DNA of 64,000 nt from contig NZ_PVBR01000010.1 of assembly GCF_002980495.1 (NCBI RefSeq), positions 1 through 64,000 of the forward strand, read 5' to 3'. The notes under the pieces are model-generated. The model saw only the letters and a list, made by a program, of their open reading frames with translations, did not search any database and had not been told where the DNA came from. Positions 9,564 through 17,432 of the stretch are shown in pieces. Origin of the DNA: Phyllobacterium phragmitis (GTDB taxonomy: Bacteria; Pseudomonadota; Alphaproteobacteria; Rhizobiales; Rhizobiaceae). Position 1 is the first letter of the stretch; each line of letters starts with the position of its first letter. Both the position numbers and the translations under genes were made by a program.

Positions 9564-10729
9564 GCGAACAATTCGCCGTAACCGCGCCGCGTATTTTCGA
9601 TGGCGAACAATGGCTGCACGATGCAGCGCTGATTCTGCGCAGCGGCCTGATCGAGGCCGTCGTTGCCCAAAATGACATTCCCTCAGCGATACGCATAGTC
9701 TCTATGCATGACGGGATGATCGTACCCGGCTTCATCGACGTGCAGGTCAATGGCGGCGGCGGGGTCATGCTCAATGAAAAACCCGATGTCGATGGCATAC
9801 ACGCAATTTGTGCTGCGCATGCCCGGTTTGGCACGACCGGATTGCTGCCGACGCTGATCACCGACACGCGCGAGATAACGGCCGCCGCCATCGCCGGCGG
9901 TAAAGAGGCTGAGCGCACAAAGGTGCCGGGCTTCCTCGGCCTGCATCTCGAAGGACCGCATTTGTCGGTGAAGAGAAAGGGCGCGCATGATCCAGCCCTC
10001 ATCCGCCCCATGGATGACAGCGATTTCGCACGGCTGGTCGAGGCGCGAAAGCATCTTTCCGTCCTGCTGCTGACCGCCGCTCCGGAAAGCATCACCAACG
10101 AACAGATCAGGATGCTCGTGCAGGCCGGCATCATCGTCAGCCTCGGCCATTCCGACAGTTCTTATGCCGTCGCTTCGCAGGCTGCAGCATCAGGCGCCTC
10201 GATGGTGACCCATCTCTTCAACGCGATGAGCCCGCTTGGTCATCGTGAGCCGGGCATGGTCGGCGCCGCCCTCGGTATCGGCAGCCTCAATGCCGGTTTG
10301 ATCGCCGATGGCCTCCATGTCGATCCCGCGGCCATCGGTATTGCGCTGCGGGCAAAGACCGGCCCCGGTCATATCTTTCTCGTTACCGACGCCATGTCGA
10401 CGATCGGTACGGATCTGACGAGCTTCACGCTTAATGGACGCACCATCTACCGCACCGATGGCCGGCTGACGCTTGAGGACGGAACGCTTGCCGGCGCCGA
10501 CCTCGACATGATCTCGGCGGTCCGCTTCATGCACCGGACGATCGGCCTGCCGCTTGACGAAGCCTTGCGCATGGCATCGCTTTATCCCGCCAACAGCATC
10601 GGGCTTGGCGATCAGCTTGGCGCACTGCGCGAGGGAATGCGCGCCAGCTTCCTGCATCTCGACAACGGGCTCGACATCAAGAGAACCGTCATCGACGGAG
10701 AAATCGTCTTCGGGAATCCTTTCGACTAG
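9560..10729 (+). CDS. nagA: N-acetylglucosamine-6-phosphate deacetylase
   Basis: Amidohydrolase that removes acetate from GlcNAc-6-P, 389 residues, of normal family length. Metal and catalytic residues are visible: E131 in GLHLEGPHL, H197 in SLGHSD, H218 in VTHLFNAM, and the catalytic Asp D277 in LVTDAMS. A PGFIDVQVNG block near residue 56 marks the barrel start. The ATG overlaps the deaminase stop (ATGA). It is the last gene of the operon. Together with MurQ, the kinase and the deaminase it converts MurNAc or GlcNAc fully to fructose-6-P. Confidence 0.96.
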   Translation: MSEQFAVTAPRIFDGEQWLHDAALILRSGLIEAVVAQNDIPSAIRIVSMHDGMIVPGFIDVQVNGGGGVMLNEKPDVDGIHAICAAHARFGTTGLLPTLITDTREITAAAIAGGKEAERTKVPGFLGLHLEGPHLSVKRKGAHDPALIRPMDDSDFARLVEARKHLSVLLLTAAPESITNEQIRMLVQAGIIVSLGHSDSSYAVASQAAASGASMVTHLFNAMSPLGHREPGMVGAALGIGSLNAGLIADGLHVDPAAIGIALRAKTGPGHIFLVTDAMSTIGTDLTSFTLNGRTIYRTDGRLTLEDGTLAGADLDMISAVRFMHRTIGLPLDEALRMASLYPANSIGLGDQLGALREGMRASFLHLDNGLDIKRTVIDGEIVFGNPFD

Positions 10730-10802
10730 GAAAATGCTTGCCGTGCGGCGAGTGAATTCTTAATTCTCATGGGGATAAGAACGCACAGGCGTGAAGACCG
10801 TC

Positions 10803-10852
10803 GTCCCACGACGGCCATAAGAAAGATCGCATATTGTCCCAGGAACGGCCAT
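10803..10852. repeat. direct repeat upstream of the Rrf2 gene
   Basis: Two near-identical units, GTCCCACGACGGCCAT (10803-10818) and GTCCCAGGAACGGCCAT (10836-10852), lie 33 bp apart; the second reaches into the Rrf2 start codon. They could be paired operator sites for autoregulation or a small duplication. The first unit also forms a CCGTCGT/ACGACGG hairpin with bases just before it. Confidence 0.45.
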
Positions 10853-11285
10853 GCTGACCAAGAAGGGAAAATACGGTCTCAAGGCAATGGTTCACCTGGC
10901 CGAGATCGAAAAAGGCGAACTTGCATCGGTCAACGCGATTGCGATTGCACGGCAAATTCCGCGAAAGTTTCTCGACAATATCCTGACCGAATTGCGCAAT
11001 GCCGGCTTCGTCCACAGCCGCAAGGGAAAAGGCGGCGGCTTCTGTCTGGCGAAGCCCGCCAATGAGATCCGTATCGGCAATATCATCCGCATCCTCGACG
11101 GACCGCTTGCGCCGATTTCCTGCGCCAGCAAGACGCGTTACCGCCCATGCGACGATTGCAATGAAGAAAATTGCGAGGTCCGGCTGATGATGCTCGATGT
11201 GCGCGAGGCGATCGCAACGGTTCTCGACAACAGAACGCTTGCGGAAACCGGCGCACCCGTCATGGACGAGCTCTTGAAGATATAA
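10851..11285 (+). CDS. Rrf2 family transcriptional regulator
   Basis: Winged-helix regulator of the Rrf2 family, 144 residues. The N-terminus MLTKKGKYGLKAMVHLA is the family signature, and the recognition helix region reads IPRKFLDNILTELRNAG with a wing RKGKGGGF. A cysteine cluster C91, C100, C103 and C108 lies where IscR, NsrR and RirA carry Fe-S ligands, but with different spacing, so a metal or redox cofactor is possible and unproven. It is a single gene, 121 bp after nagA and convergent with znuA. The target genes are unknown. Confidence 0.9.
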   Translation: MLTKKGKYGLKAMVHLAEIEKGELASVNAIAIARQIPRKFLDNILTELRNAGFVHSRKGKGGGFCLAKPANEIRIGNIIRILDGPLAPISCASKTRYRPCDDCNEENCEVRLMMLDVREAIATVLDNRTLAETGAPVMDELLKI

Positions 11286-11354
11286 GGCGCCGCTCTCTGG
11301 ACGCCGCTTGCATGATATGGCGGGATCAGCCACGCCATATCATGCCAAGGATTT

Positions 11355-12428
11355 TCAGCTCGCCTCCGAGAGGCAGGCTTTCAACGAGCCCGCCAGATTG
11401 CGGATAAGCTGCGGATAGAGATCGGGACCGTCCTTCAGCGATGCCCCGAGCGGATCGAGCACACCGGATTTTGCCGTTGTGCCTTCGGTGACCGTCTTGA
11501 CCAGGCGCGGCTCGAACTGCGGTTCCGCAAAGACGCATGTCGCGCCGAGCTGCTTCACCTTTTCGCGGATTTCCGAAACACGCTGCGCTCCAGGCACGTT
11601 TTCGGGGCTGACGGTGATCGAACCCACCGTGTTCACGCCAAACCGCTTTTCGAAATACTGATAGGCATCGTGGAAGACGATGAAGGGCTTGTCCTTGACG
11701 GGCGCAAGCTCAGCGGCGATGTTCTTCGTCAGAGTGTCGAGTTTCGCCGAATAGGCTTCCGCATTGCTCTTGTAACGTTCGGCATTGGCGGGATCGGATT
11801 CCGACAGCGTCTCGGCAATGTCCTTTACGAGAACCTCAGCATTTTCCGGGTCGAGCCAGAAATGCAGATCGTACTCGCCATGCGCTTCATGGTCGTGATG
11901 CTCATGGCCTTCCTCATGCCCGGCTTCCGCCGCATGATCATGCTTGCTCTCCGCACTATCGTGGGCATGCCCTTCGCCCTCCGCATGGCCATGCCCGTCA
12001 TGGCCTTCCTCATGCGCATGATCATGGCCTTCTTCCGCCTCATCATCATGCTTGTGCGCTTCGAACGCACCGCCTTCACGGAATTTGAGCTTCGTCAGAC
12101 CGGGAGCATCTTCCAGCGTCACGATCTCCGCGCCGGTTGCAAGCGTCTCCAAAGGCTTTTGCAGAAAGGTCTCCATTCCAGGCCCGGCCCAGAAAATAAC
12201 CTTGGCGTGCTCGATTGCCTCCGCATCGGAAGGCCTGAGGCTGTAGGCATGCGCCGAACCGGTGCCCCGAACGAGGAGCGTCGGCTCGCCGACGCCCTCC
12301 ATCACGGCGGCGACCAGCGAATGGATCGGCTTGATCGAGGCGACAACACCTTCCCTGTCCGCGGCAAAGGCAGATCCCGCACATGCAACAACGACGGAGG
12401 TGAGCAGAAGGGAGCGGAGAATTTTCAT
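11355..12428 (-). CDS. znuA: zinc ABC transporter substrate-binding protein
   Basis: Periplasmic high-affinity zinc-binding protein, 357 residues. The signal peptide ends near residue 23 (CAGSAFAADRE). Zinc ligand candidates are H60 in GSAHAYSL, H189 in DLHFWLD and a later histidine in VFHDAYQYF. Residues 125-183 form a very His/Asp/Glu-rich loop with 18 histidines, longer than in many ZnuA proteins and likely to capture zinc. The ATG at 12428, after GAGAGG, is preferred to the in-frame one four codons upstream. It is transcribed away from znuCB-zur, with a Zur-box-like dyad in the shared promoter. Confidence 0.96.
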   Translation of the reverse strand: MKILRSLLLTSVVVACAGSAFAADREGVVASIKPIHSLVAAVMEGVGEPTLLVRGTGSAHAYSLRPSDAEAIEHAKVIFWAGPGMETFLQKPLETLATGAEIVTLEDAPGLTKLKFREGGAFEAHKHDDEAEEGHDHAHEEGHDGHGHAEGEGHAHDSAESKHDHAAEAGHEEGHEHHDHEAHGEYDLHFWLDPENAEVLVKDIAETLSESDPANAERYKSNAEAYSAKLDTLTKNIAAELAPVKDKPFIVFHDAYQYFEKRFGVNTVGSITVSPENVPGAQRVSEIREKVKQLGATCVFAEPQFEPRLVKTVTEGTTAKSGVLDPLGASLKDGPDLYPQLIRNLAGSLKACLSEAS

Positions 12429-12462
12429 GGTACCTCTCATTGAATTCGGATGTACGGCAACT

Positions 12463-12485
12463 GATATGTTATCTTATTACATAAG
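12463..12485. promoter_or_regulatory. Zur-box-like operator
   Basis: An imperfect dyad with half-sites TATGTTAT and ATTACATA resembles the Zur consensus (ATGTTATA...TATAACAT) of proteobacteria. It lies 35 bp before znuA and 61 bp before znuC, so zinc-loaded Zur could block both divergent promoters at once. Confidence 0.7.
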
Positions 12486-12545
12486 TTGCGTAACCCTATA
12501 CCGTCTGCCATAAGGCATGACAAGTGCTCACTGGAAAATATCGAT

Positions 12546-13403
12546 ATGCCGACCGGCCAAACGGCCCCAGCGCCTCTCATAGAAATCAGAAATGCCGGCG
12601 TCTTCCGGGGTGGCAAATGGCTTGTCCGCGATATCGATCTCGAATTGAGACGCGGCGAGATCGTCACCCTGATCGGGCCGAACGGATCGGGCAAGAGCAC
12701 GACGGCCAAGCTGGCGATCAAGGTTTTGAAGCCGGATGAAGGGCGGGTGATCCACGCGCCTGATCTGCGCATCGGCTATGTGCCCCAGAAACTGGCGATC
12801 GACTGGACGCTCCCGCTTTCCGTCGAGCGGCTCATCACGCTGACTTCGCCACAGAAGAAACAGGATATTCTACAGGCGCTCGAGGCTGTCGGCATTCCCC
12901 ATCTTGCAAAGGCGGAGATGCGCCATCTCTCCGGCGGCGAGTTCCAGCGCGCGCTGCTCGCCAGGGCCATGGTGCGCAAACCGGACATTCTCGTTCTCGA
13001 CGAACCCGTGCAGGGTGTGGATTTCATCGGCGAAGCAGCACTCTATGAACTGATTGAGAAACTGCGCGACACGGCCCATTGCGGCGTGCTCTTGATCTCG
13101 CACGACCTGCACCTAGTGATGGCCGCAACCGATCGCGTCATCTGCCTCAACGGCCATATATGCTGCAGCGGCACGCCAAAGGACGTCGCGTCAAGCGAGG
13201 AATATGCAAGGCTCTTCGGCCCACGGGCCAGGGGTCCGCTTGCCGTATATGAGCATCGTCACGATCATACCCATCTTCCCGACGGGCGTGTCCGCCATGC
13301 GGACGGATCCGTCACCGATCACTGCCATGAGCATGACGGCCATCATCATGACCATGACCACACACAAACCCTGAAGGCGGGAGGAGAAAGCACCCATGCT
13401 TGA
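12546..13403 (+). CDS. znuC: zinc ABC transporter ATP-binding protein
   Basis: Cytoplasmic ATPase of the zinc importer, 285 residues. Walker A is GPNGSGKS at 44-51, the signature LSGGEFQRALLARA near 128, Walker B ILVLDEP near 148, and the switch histidine SHD near 185. An unusual C-terminal tail (about 235-272) holds 13 histidines, reading HRHDHTH, then HCHEHDGHHHDHDH; it may bind zinc and tune transport. The ATG at 12546 is chosen because the protein then begins with a normal ABC strand; upstream starts would lie nearly in the Zur box. It overlaps znuB by 8 nt. Confidence 0.95.
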   Translation: MPTGQTAPAPLIEIRNAGVFRGGKWLVRDIDLELRRGEIVTLIGPNGSGKSTTAKLAIKVLKPDEGRVIHAPDLRIGYVPQKLAIDWTLPLSVERLITLTSPQKKQDILQALEAVGIPHLAKAEMRHLSGGEFQRALLARAMVRKPDILVLDEPVQGVDFIGEAALYELIEKLRDTAHCGVLLISHDLHLVMAATDRVICLNGHICCSGTPKDVASSEEYARLFGPRARGPLAVYEHRHDHTHLPDGRVRHADGSVTDHCHEHDGHHHDHDHTQTLKAGGESTHA

Positions 13404-14208
13404 TGATTTCTTCACCCGCGCGCTTGTCGCCGGCGTTGGCCTCGCGCTCACCACGGGGCCGCTCGGCTGCTTCATCGTCTGGCGGCGCATGGCCTATTTC
13501 GGCGATACCATGGCCCATTCCGCCCTTCTCGGCGTCGCATTGGCCTTCTTTTTCGAGATCAATGTCATGATCGGCGTCTTCGCCGTTGCCATGATGATTT
13601 CCGGGCTCCTCCTGCTTCTGCAGCGCCGCGATTCGCTCTCCACAGATTCGCTTCTCGGCATTCTTTCCCACTCGACCTTGGCTCTGGGATTGGTCATGGT
13701 CGCCTTCATGACGTGGATACGTGTCGACCTCCTGGGTTTTCTGTTCGGCGACATTCTCGCCGTTTCGAAAACCGATATCGCCTTCATCTATGGCGGCGGT
13801 CTGGCCGTCCTGCTGGTCATGCTATGGCTTTGGCGCCCCCTGCTCGCCGCGACCGTCAATGAAGATGTGGCAAAGGCGGAAGGCCTCCACCCGGAGTTCT
13901 CGCGCATCGTCTTCATGCTGCTCATGGCCATCGTCATCGCCATCGCGATGAAGATCGTCGGCATACTTCTGATCACAGCACTCCTGATCATTCCGGCCGC
14001 AACCGCCCGGCGCCTTTCGGCAACGCCGGAACAGATGGCGGTTTTTGCGTCTCTCATCGGTGCGGCCGCGGTGGTGGCCGGCCTTTTCGGATCGCTGCGC
14101 TTCGACACCCCATCCGGCCCGTCCATCGTCGTTGCCGCTTTGGGGGTTTTCATTTTGAGCCTGTTGCCACTACATATGTTCCAGCCATCAACCGCGCGCG
14201 GACGCTAA
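13396..14208 (+). CDS. znuB: zinc ABC transporter permease
   Basis: Inner-membrane permease of the zinc importer (ABC-3 family), 270 residues with about eight hydrophobic helices. Family landmarks are GPLGCFIVWRRMAYFGDTMAHSA near residue 20, a mid-protein GFLFGDILAV, and VGILLITALLIIPAATARRL near residue 190. It starts within the end of znuC and is followed 4 nt later by zur, so znuC-znuB-zur form one operon. Confidence 0.96.
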   Translation: MLDDFFTRALVAGVGLALTTGPLGCFIVWRRMAYFGDTMAHSALLGVALAFFFEINVMIGVFAVAMMISGLLLLLQRRDSLSTDSLLGILSHSTLALGLVMVAFMTWIRVDLLGFLFGDILAVSKTDIAFIYGGGLAVLLVMLWLWRPLLAATVNEDVAKAEGLHPEFSRIVFMLLMAIVIAIAMKIVGILLITALLIIPAATARRLSATPEQMAVFASLIGAAAVVAGLFGSLRFDTPSGPSIVVAALGVFILSLLPLHMFQPSTARGR

Positions 14209-14212
14209 GCCA

Positions 14213-14611
14213 ATGACAGCCACTCACGAGCTCACCCGCAATCAGGCCCTTGTCTTCAACGCTCTGACGAAAGCCGAAAGCCCGTTGAGCGCCTATACCA
14301 TCTTGGACCGGCTACGCGACGATGGCTTCCGCGCGCCGCTACAGGTCTATCGCGCGCTCGATAAGCTCCTGGACTACGGCATGGTTCACCGGCTCGAAAG
14401 CCTCAACGCCTTCGTCGCCTGTGCACATCCTCATTGCGGGGAACACGGGCTGATTGCATTCGCCATTTGCGAAAAATGTGGTCAGGTATCGGAATTCTCG
14501 GATGTCGTCATTGAAGAACAGGTTAGAGACTGGACCGGCCAGAATGGATTCAAACCCTCCAAGACAACGGTAGAAATCCGCGGAACCTGCGCTAGTTGCT
14601 TAAACAGTTGA
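14213..14611 (+). CDS. zur: zinc uptake regulator, Fur family
   Basis: Fur-family repressor, 132 residues. The N-terminal winged helix is followed by LQVYRALDKLLDYGMVHRL, and the C-terminal half carries the structural zinc cysteines as ICEKCG (C86, C89) and TCASC (C126, C129). Regulatory ligand candidates are C70, H72, H74 and C75 in CAHPHCGEH. It is the last gene of the znuCB-zur operon and probably represses its own transcription and znuA through the dyad between znuA and znuC. Confidence 0.95.
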   Translation: MTATHELTRNQALVFNALTKAESPLSAYTILDRLRDDGFRAPLQVYRALDKLLDYGMVHRLESLNAFVACAHPHCGEHGLIAFAICEKCGQVSEFSDVVIEEQVRDWTGQNGFKPSKTTVEIRGTCASCLNS

Positions 14612-14735
14612 TATCCTCGCATAGTGTCGCATTGAAAACTTGCAACTCATGCGCGAAATGCGCTACAAAACTATTTTTAGTCGTTACAATCTTTAAAAGA
14701 TACAACTCTAACTATTAACTTAAATCTCTTTTCAC

Positions 14736-14750
14736 ATTTGCCCTGCAAAT
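14736..14750. promoter_or_regulatory. perfect dyad upstream of luxI (lux-box candidate)
   Basis: ATTTGC and GCAAAT are separated by CCT, a perfect palindrome about 105 bp before the luxI start in an AT-rich 243-bp intergenic region. Its size and position suit a LuxR-type operator. No second copy was seen near the vjbR-like gene, so the assignment is tentative. Confidence 0.4.
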
Positions 14751-14854
14751 ATCCGCACATGGCGGACGGACCGGCGCTTTGTTCGGAATTGCGGTAGGCG
14801 GGGCTCGTCAATTTCGCCTCAACCATCTTGCTTAGGCGAATAAGGGGGACAATC

Positions 14855-15457
14855 ATGCTTCACTATATCCATCCGCAACAAAGGCCACAATACCGTTCGT
14901 TGCTTGACGATTATTTTCGTCTGCGCAAAACGATATTTCACGACAAGCTCGGCTGGAGCGTGAACGTCACCGGAGATACCGAAAGAGATATCTACGATAC
15001 GATGGACTGTATGTACATTCTGTCGACTACGGCGGACGGTCAACTGCTCGGCGGCCTTCGCCAGATGGTCACGACAGGTCCAACCCTGACATGGGAAGTC
15101 TTTTCCGATCTTATCCCGGATCGCACCAGCATCATGTCGCCGCGTGTATGGGAGACGACACGTTTCTGCGTTTCCCCCTCCGCCTCACATCTTAAGTTCA
15201 ACAGCGGCATCAATCGCGTGGCCATCGAACTCTCGCTCGGCGCCATCGAATATGGCATCCAGCAGGGCGTCAACCGTCACATCGCTGTCTGCGAGCGCAC
15301 AGTATTCGAATTGTCCCGTTCGCTGCGGGTCCCCTCCGAAATTCTCGGCTCGCGGATCGAACCTAACGGTTCCGAAATCCTTTGTGTGGCATGGGAAGTC
15401 AACGAGGAATCCGCGGCGAGGCTGAAATGGGCAGGATCGATGACGCAAGTGGCGTAA
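14855..15457 (+). CDS. acyl-homoserine-lactone synthase (LuxI family)
   Basis: Autoinducer synthase that makes an N-acyl-homoserine lactone from S-adenosylmethionine and an acyl-ACP; 200 residues. The conserved catalytic set is all visible: R24, F28, W34, D45, D48, R69, E100 and R103 (LRKTIFHDKLGW, RDIYDTMD, GLRQ, VWETTRF). The ATG at 14855 has AAGGGGGA upstream. It has its own 243-bp upstream region and is not next to a luxR gene. The nearest LuxR-type gene is at 50513-51304, beyond the flagellar locus. The acyl chain cannot be predicted reliably. Confidence 0.95.
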   Translation: MLHYIHPQQRPQYRSLLDDYFRLRKTIFHDKLGWSVNVTGDTERDIYDTMDCMYILSTTADGQLLGGLRQMVTTGPTLTWEVFSDLIPDRTSIMSPRVWETTRFCVSPSASHLKFNSGINRVAIELSLGAIEYGIQQGVNRHIAVCERTVFELSRSLRVPSEILGSRIEPNGSEILCVAWEVNEESAARLKWAGSMTQVA

Positions 15458-15515
15458 CGGGATATTCCGGTAAAACGGAAGGCCCCGCCAGTCTCGATCT
15501 TGCAGGTTTTTGCCG

Positions 15516-15851
15516 ATGACCGGCCCTGCTTCTGTGCCAGAGAAACGTGGCTCCGAGCGCCGCCGCACACGGCTGCGTTCGGGAAAGCTCGTGAATATCG
15601 ATGGTCATTTCCTGATCGAATGCCAGCTGCACGATATAGCCGGAGGCGGTGCGAAGATCCGCGTCGCCGATCCGCAGGGCTTGCCCGACCGCTTCTGGCT
15701 TTTCGACGACCGCCACAACCAGGCGCTCATCGCTGAAGTCGTCTGGCGCGACGGCCTGGAGCTGGGCGTCAGATTTTGCCATGATCCCACCGTTCAGCCG
15801 CTGGGCAACGCGCGCCTTTCGGAACTGGCCAGCAAATATTATTCCCTTTGA
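15516..15851 (+). CDS. PilZ domain protein
   Basis: Single-domain PilZ protein, 111 residues, a probable cyclic-di-GMP receptor. The arginine box is RRRTRLRSG near residue 17, and the second motif is HDIAGGGAKI, that is DxAxxG with Ala instead of the usual Ser. The ATG at 15516 is preferred to an upstream TTG at 15510. It follows luxI by 58 bp on the same strand, may be co-transcribed with it, and is convergent with the flagellar genes. A role in motility or surface behaviour is plausible from the location; not shown. Confidence 0.85.
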   Translation: MTGPASVPEKRGSERRRTRLRSGKLVNIDGHFLIECQLHDIAGGGAKIRVADPQGLPDRFWLFDDRHNQALIAEVVWRDGLELGVRFCHDPTVQPLGNARLSELASKYYSL

Positions 15852-15873
15852 TCCGTTGTCATGACCTGAAGAG

Positions 15874-16353
15874 CTATTTTCCTCCGGTGCCCTTCAAGTT
15901 CATTTCGCGGATTTCGGCGGCCGAAATATAGCTGAACTGTTCGACCAGGAGATCCTGGATCACCGGTTCGGGGAACCGCTGATTGATACCATCGATCACG
16001 GATTTTCGAACCATCTCGAAATTCACCTTTTCGACCTGCCGCGTATCGGAATAGCTCCCGTAGAACTGCCGGAATATCTCGTCATTGATGAAATATTCCA
16101 GCGGAACAGTGAGCCGTGACTTCGCATTCGAATCGATGGTGTAGACCAGTTGCGCGACGATATAGCCGGCCACCGAACCGCCGGTCATGATCGGCACGCT
16201 GAACACGTCGGTTTTGACATAGTCCATCCCGCCGAGATAACTCGCCTGCCCGCCCTTTTCTGTCGATGCGGGCGCGTGACCACGCACCGCGATAAACAGC
16301 GAACCGAGAGCGACGGCGCAAATCCACAAGCCTATCAGGACAATGCGGATCAT
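15874..16353 (-). CDS. conserved membrane-anchored protein of the flagellar locus
   Basis: Protein of 159 residues with one N-terminal membrane helix (IVLIGLWICAVALGSLFIAV) and a periplasmic remainder. The layout, helix then a compact alpha/beta domain with VPLEYFINDE and many charged residues, recalls FliL-like proteins, but the similarity is not strong enough for a name. It overlaps the preceding gene as ATGA and is the last gene of the flhA-fliR-flgJ unit. It may be an export or stator accessory; the function is unknown. Confidence 0.75.
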   Translation of the reverse strand: MIRIVLIGLWICAVALGSLFIAVRGHAPASTEKGGQASYLGGMDYVKTDVFSVPIMTGGSVAGYIVAQLVYTIDSNAKSRLTVPLEYFINDEIFRQFYGSYSDTRQVEKVNFEMVRKSVIDGINQRFPEPVIQDLLVEQFSYISAAEIREMNLKGTGGK

Positions 16354-16787
16354 AGGGCGTGACCGGCCCGTGCATGCTGCATGCTGTAGGTGCCGTCCGC
16401 CTCCTGCGTTTCGAGCGCCGTGCGGATGATGTCGGAGAGTTCACCGACAGCACGCAGATGCAGTTGCAGCGCCTCACAATTGCGTTCGAGCTTCTGCTTC
16501 AGCCGGTCGAGCAGCGGCTGAAGCGTCCTGAGCGCCGCTGCGTCGGCAAGCGCCCCCGCCTTGTTCATCGCCCGGGTAAAGTCATAGAGCCCCCTGCTCT
16601 TGCGGGCATTGATCTCGCCGAGATCAGGATTTGCGCCGTCGAGCAGGAGTTGCGTCTCCGTTTCGACCACATTCTCCAGACGCTGTATCGCAAGCACGAC
16701 CGGCTTCAGGATGGCTTCCTTACCACCCTTGGTTGATGAGCCGGCTTCCGGCGTGGAAGGCATTTTTTCGGAAGAATTGGATGTCAT
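16350..16787 (-). CDS. FlgN-like flagellar chaperone (tentative)
   Basis: Small helical protein of 145 residues with heptad-like segments (LAIQRLENVVETETQLLLDG, LLDRLKQKLERNCEALQLHL), the architecture of FlgN, the export chaperone of FlgK and FlgL. Sequence identity to FlgN is not obvious by eye, so the name rests on size, helices and location directly after flgJ. The ATG at 16787 has GAGGAA upstream; the longer frame would overlap flgJ. Confidence 0.55.
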   Translation of the reverse strand: MTSNSSEKMPSTPEAGSSTKGGKEAILKPVVLAIQRLENVVETETQLLLDGANPDLGEINARKSRGLYDFTRAMNKAGALADAAALRTLQPLLDRLKQKLERNCEALQLHLRAVGELSDIIRTALETQEADGTYSMQHARAGHAL

Positions 16788-16797
16788 TGGGGGTTCC

Positions 16798-17385
16798 TCA
16801 GGATGTGTGCGGGTTCGGATCCGTATCCGCATCGGTATTATTCAATTGTTGCTGTATGAGCTGGCGTTCGGCTTGACGGAGAATATCCGTGGAGAGAGAT
16901 TGCGTGTCTCCCGATCCGGCCTCCAGCGATTTCACATTCATCAATGTGGCTGTAACGGGCATATCGGCCTGGGCGAGCCGCGTGCTTTGCGCCTGCAGCA
17001 TGCGGGCAATGCCGATCCCGCCAGCATCGGCCATTTTCTGCGCTATTGCCTCCGCCATCATCGATTTCCAGTATTCGCCGGAAATGCCCTGCCCGAAAAC
17101 CGCATTCGTATCCTCGGAAAACATCGACTGGACGAAAGATTGCAGCATGAAGGCTTCGAACTTCGTATAGGCAGGACTGTACCCGGTGCCCTTTGATACC
17201 GCTCTGTCCAAAGGAGCGGCCTCGACCGAAAAAGCTTCCTGCGCGGATGATGAAACGCTCGACGCCCGTGACGACACTTGTGACGACCCAAGCAAACGCA
17301 GCCGCTCGACGGAAGCCCTGAGTTTTTCAGGATCAGCCGCATTTGCAACATCGAGCACAATGTCTGACGGCGGATTTATCGCCAT
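16798..17385 (-). CDS. flgJ: rod-binding protein (FlgJ N-terminal type)
   Basis: Protein of 195 residues with the rod-binding domain of FlgJ near residues 75-135 (FEAFMLQSFVQSMFSEDTN, then GQGISGEYWKSMMAEAIAQ, then KMADAGGIGIA). It lacks the C-terminal peptidoglycan hydrolase domain of enterobacterial FlgJ, as is usual in alphaproteobacteria. The lytic enzyme is instead the separate gene at 27219-27863. It acts in the periplasm as a rod assembly scaffold. Confidence 0.88.
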   Translation of the reverse strand: MAINPPSDIVLDVANAADPEKLRASVERLRLLGSSQVSSRASSVSSSAQEAFSVEAAPLDRAVSKGTGYSPAYTKFEAFMLQSFVQSMFSEDTNAVFGQGISGEYWKSMMAEAIAQKMADAGGIGIARMLQAQSTRLAQADMPVTATLMNVKSLEAGSGDTQSLSTDILRQAERQLIQQQLNNTDADTDPNPHTS

Positions 17386-17432
17386 GTCGATGAATACCCT
17401 TTCTTATTCCAACTCACTTTATCCTGCCAAAC

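Noticed and set aside
11880-12060. Repetitive stretch that could look like a tandem repeat or CRISPR-like array
   Set aside because: It encodes the His/Glu-rich loop of ZnuA. The repetition follows codon content and there are no regular spacers.
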